A DNA stretch of 64,000 nucleotides from Chloroflexota bacterium (GTDB lineage: Bacteria > Chloroflexota > Anaerolineae > Anaerolineales > Villigracilaceae): assembly GCA_016213105.1 (NCBI GenBank), contig JACRBN010000026.1, positions 310,001-374,000 on the forward strand, read 5' to 3'. Below, piece by piece: positions 1-7,938 of this stretch (its first letter is position 1; every line of letters starts with the position of its first letter). The notes beneath the pieces are model-generated. The model searched no databases and was not told the DNA's origin. It was given only the letters and a program-made list of their open reading frames with translations. Made by a program: the position numbers and the translations under genes.

Positions 1-468
1 GCGGGCCTGCGTCACGTCCTGCCGCGCCAGATCGGCTGTGACCGCGAGTGCGCCGACGACGCCATGACGAACGTGCTCGGCGATATGCGCGCGGAGGTGG
101 TCGCTTCCTCCATTCGCGGCGCAGAGTCCGCCATCTACACCCCCGCGTATCTCGATTTCAACGCGCAGGTGGATGCGTCCTATCTGCCCGAGATCATCCG
201 CCTGGCGCAGAAGCGCGGCATTCAGTTGATCTTCGTGCGCGCGCCCACCTATATTTTTCCCGACCCAGCCGACGAACCGCCCGCCCTGAAGCAATACCTG
301 GCGGATATGGAAGCTTATCTGGCGGCGCGGGATATTCCTCTGATCGACCTCTCGCAGGTGCAGGGTATCGGCCTCGCGCAGTTCATCGACCCGCATCACA
401 TGTCCCCTGAAGGCAAGGCGATCTTCACGCCCGTCTTCGCCGAGGCGGTGAAGACGGTTCTCAAGTAG
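1..468 (+). CDS. SGNH/DltD-like surface acylation protein, C-terminal part
   Basis: The frame is open from the first base of the window to a TAG at 466-468, so the 5' part lies outside. The protein aligns by eye with the C-terminal halves of the SGNH genes at 2680 and 5144: it shares the YLPEIIRL stretch, the IQLIFVRA strand and the DPHHMSPEG segment, which supplies the Asp-x-x-His of the SGNH hydrolase triad. The GDS nucleophile block would lie upstream. By analogy with AlgJ/AlgX or DltD-type partners of MBOAT acyltransferases, it probably completes O-acylation of a surface polymer outside the membrane; that role is inferred. A third MBOAT gene probably precedes it outside the window. Confidence 0.8.
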   Translation, partial: AGLRHVLPRQIGCDRECADDAMTNVLGDMRAEVVASSIRGAESAIYTPAYLDFNAQVDASYLPEIIRLAQKRGIQLIFVRAPTYIFPDPADEPPALKQYLADMEAYLAARDIPLIDLSQVQGIGLAQFIDPHHMSPEGKAIFTPVFAEAVKTVLK

Positions 469-488
469 GGCAAATTGGCAATTTGCCC
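468..488. repeat. Short intergenic palindrome GGGCAAATTG...CAATTTGCCC
   Basis: A 21-nt near-perfect palindrome begins at the stop codon of the first gene. A closely related copy lies at 6188-6206 after the last gene of the same cluster. It has no clear U-tract, so it is better seen as a dispersed palindromic repeat than as a terminator. Confidence 0.6.
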
Positions 489-538
489 CACGTCAAGTCT
501 ATCAAAAGTCAGGAGACTTTTGAGTCCAAAGAGGCAGC

Positions 539-1273
539 ATGGAAAATGAATTTCTTCCCAAGATTGCAATGAGCATCCACGCCCATCCTGACGACCAGGA
601 ATTTACCGTGGCCGGGACGCTGGCCAAGTGGGCGCGCCTGGGCTGCGAGGTGATCTCGGTCATCATCACCAGCGGCGACTCGGGCTCGAACGATCTCCAG
701 CATGGCAGGGAGTACAAGTCCACGCTGGCGGTTTTGCGCGAGGAGGAACAGCGGGCCGCGAACGCGGTGCTGGGCGCCAGGGAGACGCTGTTCCTGCGCT
801 ACCCCGATGGCGAACTCGAAGCGACCGTCGCGCTGCGCAGGGACTTGACGCGTCTCATCCGTCAGTACAAACCCGAGGCGGTGGTAACGGGCAACCTGGA
901 GGCCGCCTTCTACGGCAACGAGTACATCAACCATCCCGATCATCGCGCTGCGGCCGAGGCGGCCACGTACGCGGTCTTCCCGTCAGCGGGGACGCGGCTC
1001 ATTTTCACCGACCTGCTCGAGGCGGGGTATGAACCTCACAACGTCAAACGGTTATACATCCACGGCGCGGAGAAATCCGATACGTGGATCGACATCAGCC
1101 AGGACATCCAAACCAAGATCGAGGCCCTGCGCAAACATTCCAGCCAGTTGGGCGATTGGGACCCCGAGAAGATGATGCGCGAGTGGGCCGCCGAGGAAGG
1201 CAAGGAAAAGGAAATGGCCTTTGCCGAGGCATACAAGGTCATGCTGTTGGTCAAGGACGAGGAGCAGGTTTGA
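539..1273 (+). CDS. LmbE/PIG-L family N-deacetylase
   Basis: This 244-aa protein carries the family zinc motif AHPDD near residue 15 and a second histidine block, NHPDHRAAAEAA, near residue 125. Members of the family hydrolyse N-acetyl groups from GlcNAc-type sugars using Zn2+. The length is normal for the family and no signal peptide is seen. The gene sits between a surface-acylation SGNH gene and an MBOAT gene whose TTG start overlaps this stop, so it is probably translated with them and may trim acetyl groups in the same glycan pathway. The exact substrate is unknown. An AGAGG box lies a few bases before the ATG. Confidence 0.88.
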   Translation: MENEFLPKIAMSIHAHPDDQEFTVAGTLAKWARLGCEVISVIITSGDSGSNDLQHGREYKSTLAVLREEEQRAANAVLGARETLFLRYPDGELEATVALRRDLTRLIRQYKPEAVVTGNLEAAFYGNEYINHPDHRAAAEAATYAVFPSAGTRLIFTDLLEAGYEPHNVKRLYIHGAEKSDTWIDISQDIQTKIEALRKHSSQLGDWDPEKMMREWAAEEGKEKEMAFAEAYKVMLLVKDEEQV

Positions 1274-2676
1274 GTTTCACCAGTTTCGACTTTTTGATCT
1301 TCTTTCTGGTCGTCTTCGCGCTCTATTGGTTGGCGCGCGAACGTCGCTGGCAGAACGCGCTGCTGCTGGCCGCGAGCTATGTTTTCTATGGCTGGGTGCA
1401 TCCGTGGTATGCGCTGATGCTGGGCGCCTCGACCCTGGCCGATTACTTCGTCGCGCGCGGCATGGCCGCCCGCCCCGAGCGCAAGCGCGGATTGTTGTGG
1501 TTGTCCTTATTGATCAATCTCGGTGTGCTGGGATTCTTCAAGTATTACAACTTCTTCAGTCCCGCCCTGGTGAGTTCTCTCAACAGCCTCGGCCTGGAGG
1601 CGGATCCCCTGCTGGTGCGGATTCTCCTGCCTGCGGGGCTTTCCTTCTATACGTTAAAGAAACTCGGTTACATCCTGGATGTTTCGAACGGGACGCTCAA
1701 GCCGACTCACACCCTGCTCGACTTTGCTCTCTACGTTTCGTTCTTCCCGCAGATCGTGGCGGGCCCGATCGACCGCCCCCGCAGCCTGCTTCCGCAACTG
1801 GAAGCGCTCCGCGTCTGGAAGGCGGAGTATTTCTATCAAGCCTGGCCGCTGCTGGTCATGGGTCTCTTTAAAAAAGTCGTTATCGCCGATACCGTGCGCG
1901 GCGTGATCGACCCCATCTTCGGGCTGCGTGAGCCAACCCTGTTGATGCTCCTGGTTGGCGCGTTGGGTTTCACCCTGCAGATCCTGGCGGACTTCTCGGC
2001 CTATACCGACATCGCGCGCGGACTGGCCCTGCTGCTCGGCTTCCAGACTCCCGAGAACTTCCGCCAGCCCTACCTCGCGCTGACCCCCACCGAGTTCTGG
2101 AATCGCTGGCACATTACGCTCTCGACCTGGCTGCGCGATTACGTCTTCTTCCCCCTGCGCCGCGCGTTGATGCGCAGCAAACGCGCATTACCCGATTGGG
2201 TCATCCAATCCGCGCCGCCGCTGGTGACGATGCTGGTCAGCGGTATCTGGCATGGCGCGGGCTGGACCTTCATCGCCTGGGGCGGGATGTACGGCCTGTT
2301 GATCGTCATCTATCAACTGCTCGGCATCCGCGGCGACTGGCGGCCTTCCGCCTGGTGGCAGCGGACGCTGGCCTGGGCGGTCATGTTTAGCTTCATTGTC
2401 CTCGGCTGGTTGATCTTCCGCGCGCCCTCGCTGGGCTGGGTCGCGAACGTCCTGTTCTCGGGTTCGCAGTTCGGCGCGCAGGGGGAGCGGGCCGTGGCGG
2501 TCTTCAGCCTGGCGGCCATCCTGCTGTACACATTGCCGCTGCTGCTCAAGTCCCTGCTTGACCGTTACGTGAAGGAGACCTCGCTTTTGCACAGCCTGTA
2601 TTATTCCATCGCCACGATTGCCACCGTGATCTACCTCAACGCCTCGGCCTTCGATTTCATCTACACGCGGTTTTGA
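1270..2676 (+). CDS. MBOAT O-acyltransferase, AlgI-like (copy 1)
   Basis: The 468-aa polytopic membrane protein has the MBOAT signature FWNRWHITLSTWLRDY with the conserved His near residue 281, and a second His in SGIWHGAGW near residue 328. Such proteins pass acetyl groups across the membrane to extracellular polysaccharide. I chose TTG at 1270 because it overlaps the LmbE stop by four bases, follows a GAGGAG box at 1258-1263, and gives exactly the length and N-terminus of the paralogue at 3723; the same frame is open upstream to 1084 but without homology. Copy 2 is nearly identical over long stretches and differs mainly around residues 215-260 and at the C-terminus. Confidence 0.93.
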   Translation: MSFTSFDFLIFFLVVFALYWLARERRWQNALLLAASYVFYGWVHPWYALMLGASTLADYFVARGMAARPERKRGLLWLSLLINLGVLGFFKYYNFFSPALVSSLNSLGLEADPLLVRILLPAGLSFYTLKKLGYILDVSNGTLKPTHTLLDFALYVSFFPQIVAGPIDRPRSLLPQLEALRVWKAEYFYQAWPLLVMGLFKKVVIADTVRGVIDPIFGLREPTLLMLLVGALGFTLQILADFSAYTDIARGLALLLGFQTPENFRQPYLALTPTEFWNRWHITLSTWLRDYVFFPLRRALMRSKRALPDWVIQSAPPLVTMLVSGIWHGAGWTFIAWGGMYGLLIVIYQLLGIRGDWRPSAWWQRTLAWAVMFSFIVLGWLIFRAPSLGWVANVLFSGSQFGAQGERAVAVFSLAAILLYTLPLLLKSLLDRYVKETSLLHSLYYSIATIATVIYLNASAFDFIYTRF

Positions 2677-2679
2677 TCC

Positions 2680-3711
2680 ATGCAGGCATTCAGGAATTAT
2701 CTGCTCACCCTGCTGGTCACGTCGGTTCTGGTTTCGGTATGCGTCCTCCAGCGCTATCATGCGGCCTACCCTGGCACGGTCGGCCCCGAACTGGACGACT
2801 CCATTTCCACGCAGTATCGCGATGCGATTTCCAGCCAGCAGCCTGAAATGGTTGTTCTTGGCGACTCGATGGTCCAGGAGAATGTGGACGCGGAGGCGCT
2901 CGCCAGCCGTCTGGGCCGCAGCGTCTACTCGATTGGTTACCCGGGTTCGAGTTCCGCGGTGTGGTATCTCATCGTCAGGCACGAGATCGCAGGCGCACCC
3001 GTCCAGCCGCGGACGCTGGTCATCCTGTTCCGCGATACCATGTTGACCCAGCCTTCGCATCGCATCAGCCCCTTTGGCGACCAGGCCGTGGACGTTTTCG
3101 CCTCGATGGATGACAGCGTGGTGCTGGAACGCGCCTTCCTGAACCAGATCAACCCGCTGGGCCGGCTGATGGAAGCCTACGTCCCGTTTTATTCCTCCCA
3201 GGGCGCAATCCAGGCGGAGGTCAGCCAGGCGCTGCGGTATGGAAGCGCCAGCTGGATCATGGACTGCAGTCGCAAATGCGTGGATGACGGGGTGCTGACC
3301 GTGTTGGGCCGCAGCCGCATGACCTCGGAGACGGTCCACCAGGAGGTCGTCAGCGTGGAGGGACCGCTCTACAGCGCCCGCGCGCTGGACTTCAACGCCC
3401 GCCTCGAGGAGTCCTTCCTGCCCGAGATCGTGCGCCTGTGCCGCGAAAACAACATCGAGCTGATCTTCGTGCGTTCGCGCAAGCAGTATTATGCGGGCAT
3501 GCCTGGCGAGCCGCGCGGACTGCAAGCCTACCTGGGCGCCCTCCAGGAGTATTTGAACGCCAACGGCGCGGCCTACCTCGACATGAACGGCGACCCGCGC
3601 CTGGTGCCCGCGATCTACACCGATCCCATCCACGTATCTGCGCAGGGGCGGCAGGTCTTTACGCAGGTGTTGACTGACCTGCTCGCGCCGCTGCTCTCCG
3701 CATCGCAGTAA
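2680..3711 (+). CDS. SGNH/DltD-like acylation partner (copy 1)
   Basis: The 343-aa protein has an N-terminal hydrophobic segment (residues 5-25, probable signal anchor) followed by an extracytoplasmic SGNH fold. The nucleophile block VVLGDSMVQENVD lies near residue 60 and the Asp/His block DPIHVSAQG near residue 312. It starts three bases after the MBOAT stop, so the two are translationally coupled. The arrangement parallels AlgI/AlgJ- or DltB/DltD-type pairs, where the SGNH partner finishes acyl transfer to the polymer; the polymer here is unknown. Paralogues are the partial gene at 1 and the gene at 5144. Confidence 0.85.
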   Translation: MQAFRNYLLTLLVTSVLVSVCVLQRYHAAYPGTVGPELDDSISTQYRDAISSQQPEMVVLGDSMVQENVDAEALASRLGRSVYSIGYPGSSSAVWYLIVRHEIAGAPVQPRTLVILFRDTMLTQPSHRISPFGDQAVDVFASMDDSVVLERAFLNQINPLGRLMEAYVPFYSSQGAIQAEVSQALRYGSASWIMDCSRKCVDDGVLTVLGRSRMTSETVHQEVVSVEGPLYSARALDFNARLEESFLPEIVRLCRENNIELIFVRSRKQYYAGMPGEPRGLQAYLGALQEYLNANGAAYLDMNGDPRLVPAIYTDPIHVSAQGRQVFTQVLTDLLAPLLSASQ

Positions 3712-3722
3712 AAGGAGCTCGG

Positions 3723-5129
3723 GTGAATTTTACAAGCCTCGACTTTTTGATTTTCTTTTTGGTCGTTTTCGCGCTGTATTGGCTGGCGCGCGAACGCCGC
3801 TGGCAGAACGCGCTGCTGCTGGCCGCGAGCTACCTCTTCTATGGCTGGGTGCATCCCTGGTATGCGCTGATGCTCGGCGCCTCGACCCTGGCCGATTACT
3901 TCATCGCGCGTGGCATGACTGCCCGCCCCGAGCGCAAGCGTGGATTGTTGTGGTTGTCCTTATTGATCAATCTCGGTGTGCTGGGCTTCTTCAAGTATTA
4001 CAACTTCTTCGGCCCCGCCCTGGTGAGCTCACTCAACAGCCTCGGCCTGGAGGCGGATCCCCTGCTGGTGCGGATTCTCCTGCCTGCGGGTTTGTCGTTC
4101 TATACCTTAAAGAAACTCGGTTACATTTTGGATGTCTCGAACGGGACGCTCAAGCCGACTCACACCCTCTTGGACTTCGCCCTCTACGTTTCCTTCTTCC
4201 CGCAGATCGTGGCGGGGCCGATCGACCGCCCCCGCAGCCTGCTCCCGCAACTGGAAGCGACTCGCGTCTGGAAGGCGGAGTATTTCCACCGCGCCTGGCC
4301 CCTGCTGGTGATGGGTCTCTTCAAGAAGATCGTCATCGCCGACACGATCAGTTCCATCGTGAGTCGTGTCTTTGGCCTGAATCATCCGAACTTGGTGCTG
4401 ATCCTGCCAGCCACGTTGGGCTTCACCCTGCAAATCCTGGCGGACTTCTCCGCCTACACGGATCTCTCGCGCGGCATCGCCCTGTTGCTGGGATTCGAAA
4501 CTACCGAGAACTTCAAGAATCCATATCTCTCCCTGTCGCCCACCGAGTTCTGGAATCGCTGGCACATCACGCTCTCGACCTGGCTGCGCGATTACGTCTT
4601 CTTCCCCCTGCGCCGCGCGTTGATGCGCAGCAAGCGCGCGCTGCCCGATTGGGTCATCCAATCCGCGCCGCCGCTGGTGACGATGCTGGTCAGTGGCATC
4701 TGGCATGGCGCGGGCTGGACCTTCATCGCCTGGGGCGGGATGTATGGCGTGCTGATCGTGCTGTATCAACTGGCCGGTCTGCGCGGCGAGTGGAAGCCGC
4801 AGGGACGGATTAAGGTTTTCTTCGCCTGGCTGGTCATGTGTACGTTCATCGCCTTTGGCTGGCTGTTGTTCCGCTCGCACTCGCTCGCCTGGGCCTTCCA
4901 GGCGTTGTTCTCCAATCCGTTCCTGTCCACGCTGGAGGAGCAGGCGGTCGGCCTGACGACGCTTTCGCTGACGATCTTCTATTCCGCGCCGCTGGTGATC
5001 AAGCTGCTCATGGATCGCCACCTGCGCCCCGACTCGTATTTCCACGCCTTTTATTACGCCGCGGCCACGCTGGCGGTCATCATCTTCCTGAACGCCTCCA
5101 CCAGCGATTTCATCTACTTTCAGTTCTAA
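3723..5129 (+). CDS. MBOAT O-acyltransferase, AlgI-like (copy 2)
   Basis: A second 468-aa MBOAT protein starts at GTG 3723, with the AAGGAG ribosome site at 3713-3718. It repeats the FWNRWHIT and SGIWHGAGW motifs of copy 1, and the nucleotide sequence matches copy 1 over long blocks, which marks a recent tandem duplication or gene conversion. Divergence is concentrated around residues 215-260 and after residue 350. It is paired with its own SGNH gene downstream. The two pairs may modify different positions or different polymers; this is inference. Confidence 0.93.
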   Translation: MNFTSLDFLIFFLVVFALYWLARERRWQNALLLAASYLFYGWVHPWYALMLGASTLADYFIARGMTARPERKRGLLWLSLLINLGVLGFFKYYNFFGPALVSSLNSLGLEADPLLVRILLPAGLSFYTLKKLGYILDVSNGTLKPTHTLLDFALYVSFFPQIVAGPIDRPRSLLPQLEATRVWKAEYFHRAWPLLVMGLFKKIVIADTISSIVSRVFGLNHPNLVLILPATLGFTLQILADFSAYTDLSRGIALLLGFETTENFKNPYLSLSPTEFWNRWHITLSTWLRDYVFFPLRRALMRSKRALPDWVIQSAPPLVTMLVSGIWHGAGWTFIAWGGMYGVLIVLYQLAGLRGEWKPQGRIKVFFAWLVMCTFIAFGWLLFRSHSLAWAFQALFSNPFLSTLEEQAVGLTTLSLTIFYSAPLVIKLLMDRHLRPDSYFHAFYYAAATLAVIIFLNASTSDFIYFQF

Positions 5130-5143
5130 CCTGACTCTGCCTC

Positions 5144-6166
5144 GTGAAGCTCTTCTGGAGAACCCTGATGTTCCTCATCCTGTTGGGCCTGGCGGGTTCC
5201 GCCTGGGTCACGTTCAGGTTCGAGGTGCCCTATCCCAAGCCGCCAGGCCCGCAGTTCGATGCGAAGGTCAAACTGACTTACCAGCGCGCCATCGAGGAGA
5301 AACGCCCGCAGCTGGTGCTGTTGGGCGATTCCACGCTGGAACTGGGCGTGGATGTTCCCAACCTCGCAGAAACCCTGAACAGGAATGTCTACAGGATCGG
5401 CATCCCGGGGTCCGCTTCGGCGGTTTGGTATCTTGCGCTGGAGAACAACATTGCCTCCGCCTCCTACAAGCCCCCGTACCTGGTGCTTTTCTTCCGCGAC
5501 ACGCTGTTGACCCGCCCCGATGACCGCGTGACGGGTCGTTACTTCGCGCTCGTCGATGAACTCGCCGACCGCTATGAACCGCTTGTCACGCAATTATCCT
5601 ACGTTCAGCAGATGAATCCCGCCGAAAGATTCCTCGATCAGTACCTGCCGCTTTACGGGAACAAGGCTCAGGTCAAGGATGACCTCGAATGGCAGGCGCG
5701 TTATCGGCCCGCGTCCTTGCTGCTGGACTGCAACCAGGGCTGCGCCGACATCGCCTTCTCCGCGGTGTTCGCGACCGAAAACCTGCTGCCCGAGGTGGCC
5801 AGGCAGTCGCTGATCGATGTGGAACTCGGGCTGTACGGCCCCGCCTCGGAGGATTTTGCCTATCAGGTGGAACGTTCGTACCTGCCGGAGATCATCCGCC
5901 TATGCCGTGAGAACGGGATACAGTTGATCCTGGTGCGCACCCGCACGCTGGTTTATCCCACCGGCCAGTCGGAGCCTGCGTACCTGCAAAAATATATCCA
6001 GGACCTCTCGGCCTACCTTGCCAGCCAGGGCGTGACCTTCCTCGATTTTGCCCACGATCCGCGCCTGCGCCCGGAATTGTTCTTCGATGCTGTACACATG
6101 AACGACGAGGGACGGGTGGTCTTCACGCAATTGCTGGGCGAGGCGCTCCAGCCAATCCTGAAGTAG
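5144..6166 (+). CDS. SGNH/DltD-like acylation partner (copy 2)
   Basis: The 340-aa protein starts at GTG 5144, which aligns with the other copies at the N-terminal membrane anchor. It has the nucleophile block LVLLGDSTLELGVD near residue 60 and the DAVHMNDEG block near residue 310. It is more diverged from the 2680 gene than the two MBOAT genes are from each other, so the SGNH partner seems to be the fast-changing half of each pair. It is the last gene of the acylation cluster; two palindromic repeats follow. Confidence 0.85.
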   Translation: MKLFWRTLMFLILLGLAGSAWVTFRFEVPYPKPPGPQFDAKVKLTYQRAIEEKRPQLVLLGDSTLELGVDVPNLAETLNRNVYRIGIPGSASAVWYLALENNIASASYKPPYLVLFFRDTLLTRPDDRVTGRYFALVDELADRYEPLVTQLSYVQQMNPAERFLDQYLPLYGNKAQVKDDLEWQARYRPASLLLDCNQGCADIAFSAVFATENLLPEVARQSLIDVELGLYGPASEDFAYQVERSYLPEIIRLCRENGIQLILVRTRTLVYPTGQSEPAYLQKYIQDLSAYLASQGVTFLDFAHDPRLRPELFFDAVHMNDEGRVVFTQLLGEALQPILK

Positions 6167-6187
6167 TTAGACAAGTTAAATCTGTAG

Positions 6188-6229
6188 GGCAAATTGCCAA
6201 TTTGCCGGGCGCAATTTAGCAAATTGCGC
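6188..6229. repeat. Double palindrome downstream of the acylation cluster
   Basis: Two adjacent palindromes lie between convergent genes. 6188-6206 (GGCAAATTGCCAATTTGCC) matches the repeat at 468-488, and 6209-6229 (arms GCGCAATTT and AAATTGCGC) is a second element. The paired layout resembles BIME/REP arrangements and may end transcription from both sides. Confidence 0.55.
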
Positions 6230-6252
6230 TACAACTTCATCTGGTAGCGGCA

Positions 6253-6954
6253 CTAAAAGACGAACAAGCCCACGATCACCGCGGACAAGGTCAGGGTGAT
6301 GTTGTCCACATCCTTCTGCGGCAGGGATTCGATCACGGTCCCCACCAGGGCCACCAGCGTAATGGGCAGCAGGAAGCGGCTGAACGGTCCGCTGAAAATT
6401 CCCAATGAAACATAGATGAACAGGATCAACGCGGTCAATCCCCATCCGCCGAAGAACACGCTCAATGATCCCGCCACGGATTTTTCGCGGCTCCACGGCA
6501 GCTTGGGGGAGGGGATGCGCCGCCCGACCACGTCGGCCAGGCCGTCGCCGCCGCACATCATCATCAGGGCGGCAATGCCGATGGGCGAATCCTTCCAGAA
6601 GACCAGGGTTAGCAGAACGAAGGCGATGCCGTAATACAACGGTCCACGCAGGATCTCGCGCGGGTCGCCCGTGCGGGACATGGCATCCACGGCGGACTTG
6701 TCCTTCATGATGCCCAATCCCACCAGCGCGAACTGCACCACGATCATCAATGGCACCAGCGCCGCCAGCCAGCGCGCCTCGGGTGTATCCTTGAACAGCA
6801 GCCAGCACAGCACGTAGATCGGCCCCGTGCCGATGTGGATCAACTTGCGGCTCAGGCGGGATTCGATCCAGCCGCGGTGGGCGAAGAAATCCATCAGGCG
6901 CAGGAAGCCGATGGCGATGGCCAGGGTGATGACGGTGGCGAGCAGGCTGTTCAT
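6253..6954 (-). CDS. Phytol/dolichol kinase-like integral membrane protein
   Basis: The 233-aa protein is almost entirely hydrophobic with about seven predicted membrane segments. It carries RKLIHIGTGP near residue 40 and the MCGGDGLADVVGRR block near residue 135, which is the nucleotide-binding stretch of the VTE5/dolichol-kinase/CTP-dependent lipid kinase family. It probably phosphorylates an isoprenoid or lipid alcohol; the substrate cannot be told. The ATG at 6954 was chosen because the homology begins there and a GGAG box precedes it; the frame stays open further upstream without homology. It is convergent with the acylation cluster. Confidence 0.78.
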   Translation of the reverse strand: MNSLLATVITLAIAIGFLRLMDFFAHRGWIESRLSRKLIHIGTGPIYVLCWLLFKDTPEARWLAALVPLMIVVQFALVGLGIMKDKSAVDAMSRTGDPREILRGPLYYGIAFVLLTLVFWKDSPIGIAALMMMCGGDGLADVVGRRIPSPKLPWSREKSVAGSLSVFFGGWGLTALILFIYVSLGIFSGPFSRFLLPITLVALVGTVIESLPQKDVDNITLTLSAVIVGLFVF

Positions 6955-7067
6955 GGGGAATACTCCAGGGAGGGATTTTCGTATGGAAACCCCATCATAC
7001 CGAAAAGAGGGCGGCCCTGGGGAAATTTGATAGCAATCGGAGGGGCGGCGCGTCGGCGGATTTGCTG

Positions 7068-7073
7068 TATACT
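7068..7073 (+). promoter_or_regulatory. Extended -10 box for the small gene at 7097
   Basis: TGCTGTATACT contains a TATACT -10 box with an upstream TG, 24 bases before the ATG and ahead of an AAGGAGA ribosome site. No good -35 box is visible. Confidence 0.4.
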
Positions 7074-7096
7074 TCATCCCAAAAAGGAGAGTTGCC

Positions 7097-7285
7097 ATGA
7101 TCACAGTCGAAATCAAGTCCGACAACCAGTCTGTCTCCATCATGACCGCCGCCGAAAAGGTCTTCAAGACCGGCTCGCGGGGGTACTTTACGATGGGCAA
7201 AGTCCAGATCGGCGAAAAGCGCTACCAGGTGCAGATCCAGATGGTGGAAATCGGCTCGAAGCCCAAAGAGGAAGAAGCGAAGTAA
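7097..7285 (+). CDS. Small 62-aa protein, unknown function
   Basis: The gene has a strong ribosome site (AAAAAGGAGA) at good spacing, an own -10 box and a perfect terminator just after its stop, so a real short transcript is likely. The protein is soluble, lysine-rich and has alternating hydrophobic residues suggesting a small beta-sheet fold (ITVEIKS, YQVQIQMVEI). No family is recognised. Confidence 0.72.
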   Translation: MITVEIKSDNQSVSIMTAAEKVFKTGSRGYFTMGKVQIGEKRYQVQIQMVEIGSKPKEEEAK

Positions 7286-7289
7286 AACG

Positions 7290-7316
7290 AAAGCCCGGTG
7301 ATCACCGGGCTTTTTT
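7290..7316 (+). terminator. Rho-independent terminator
   Basis: The perfect stem AGCCCGGTGATCACCGGGCT is followed by six T. It closes the 62-aa gene. Confidence 0.9.
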
Positions 7317-7334
7317 CAAAAGAGTGCTGCATAA

Positions 7335-7498
7335 AATTGGTGGCCCGGCTGGATTCGAATACCATCCCCTCAACGGGGGCCTGCGAGCAATTGGTGGGCC
7401 CGGCTGGATTCGAATACCATCCCCTCAACGGGGGCCTGCAAACAATTGGTGGGCCCGGCTGGACTCGAATACCATCCCCTCAACGGGGGCCAGCGAGC
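7335..7498 (-). repeat. Three 55-bp tandem copies of the tRNA-Met 3' tail plus hairpin
   Basis: Units lie at 7335-7388, 7389-7443 and 7444-7498, directly downstream of tRNA-Met on its strand. Read on the minus strand, each unit is a spacer, a hairpin CCCCGTTGAGGGG, the linker ATGGTA, then the tRNA T-loop and 3' tail through CCA. The T-stem cannot form in these copies because the bases before the T-loop are changed. The same hairpin and linker precede the tRNA-Lys tail copy at 47997-48023. Confidence 0.9.
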
Positions 7499-7501
7499 AA
7501 T

Positions 7502-7577
7502 TGGTGGGCCCGGCTGGATTCGAACCAGCGACCAAGGAATTATGAGTTCCCTGCGCTAACCACTGCGCCACGGGCCC
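7502..7577 (-). tRNA. tRNA-Met(CAT)
   Basis: A complete cloverleaf can be drawn on the minus strand: acceptor GGGCCCG/CGGGCCC, anticodon loop CTCATAA, T-arm GCTGG-TTCGAAT-CCAGC, discriminator A and an encoded CCA. The acceptor does not show the 1-72 mismatch of initiators, so this is elongator tRNA-Met or a tRNA-Ile2 precursor. Confidence 0.95.
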
Positions 7578-7588
7578 TTAAGGATTGC

Positions 7589-7637
7589 GTGTCAAGTGCT
7601 TCGTCAGGAGATGCCTGAACTCCAAAACACTTGACAC
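7589..7637. other. Nested inverted repeat between tRNA-Met and tRNA-Gly
   Basis: Perfect 10-bp arms GTGTCAAGTG (7589-7598) and CACTTGACAC (7628-7637) enclose a second stem, TCAGG/CCTGA (7602-7616). It would fold between the two co-directional tRNAs and may guide processing of a joint transcript. Confidence 0.6.
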
Positions 7638-7648
7638 TGCACACCGAG

Positions 7649-7720
7649 AGCGGGAGACGGGATTCGGACCCGCGAATATCAGCTTGGAAGGCTGATGCCT
7701 TACCACTTGGCGACTCCCGC
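7649..7720 (-). tRNA. tRNA-Gly(TCC)
   Basis: Minus-strand cloverleaf with acceptor GCGGGAG/CTCCCGC, anticodon loop CTTCCAA and T-arm closing CCCGT. CCA is not encoded. It lies 71 bp upstream of tRNA-Met on the same strand. Confidence 0.94.
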
Positions 7721-7764
7721 AAGTTCCCTGATTTTACATGCAGGTGCGAAGTCAGTCAAGCACC

Positions 7765-7793
7765 TTGACCCTGGTTTGATTCTCGTGTAGAAT
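7765..7793 (+). promoter_or_regulatory. Promoter of tRNA-Arg
   Basis: TTGACC (7765-7770) and TAGAAT (7788-7793) are separated by 17 bases, directly before the tRNA-Arg gene. The tRNA-Lys promoter at 9143 has the same form. Confidence 0.75.
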
Positions 7794-7811
7794 ACCACCC
7801 GCTGTAAAAAT

Positions 7812-7888
7812 GCCCTCGTAGCTCAGTGGATTAGAGCGCTTGCTTGCGGAGCAATAGGTCGCGTGTTCGAGTCGCGCCGAGGGCGCCA
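7812..7888 (+). tRNA. tRNA-Arg(GCG)
   Basis: Acceptor GCCCTCG/CGAGGGC, anticodon loop TTGCGGA (anticodon GCG), encoded CCA at 7886-7888. Most bacteria read CGN with inosine-modified ACG; a GCG anticodon is less common and points to a different decoding set. Confidence 0.93.
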
Positions 7889-7891
7889 GGG

Positions 7892-7920
7892 AAGAGCGGA
7901 TTGCGATCCGCTCTTTTTTT
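7892..7920 (+). terminator. Terminator after tRNA-Arg
   Basis: The perfect stem AGAGCGGAT/ATCCGCTCT is followed by a T7 run, between tRNA-Arg and surE. Confidence 0.9.
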
Positions 7921-7938
7921 ATTATAAGGATGAGCCTG

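Noticed and set aside
1084-1269. Upstream extension of the first MBOAT gene
   Set aside because: It runs inside the LmbE gene in another frame; the paralogue at 3723 and the ribosome site place the start at TTG 1270.
2188-3633. 481-aa open frame on the minus strand opposite MBOAT and SGNH genes
   Set aside because: Its translation is Arg/Gln/His/Asp-rich without family likeness and lies fully opposite clearly homologous genes; it is a high-GC shadow frame. The same applies to the minus frames at 4107-5045 and 1654-2112.
7335-7498. Possible CRISPR array
   Set aside because: The units are contiguous 55-bp copies with no unique spacers and contain a tRNA 3' tail; no cas genes are present.
7298-7618. 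Open frames translating the tRNA-Met array (AGFEYHPLNG-type peptides)
   Set aside because: They are translations of a tRNA and its tail copies; such peptides are common annotation artefacts.
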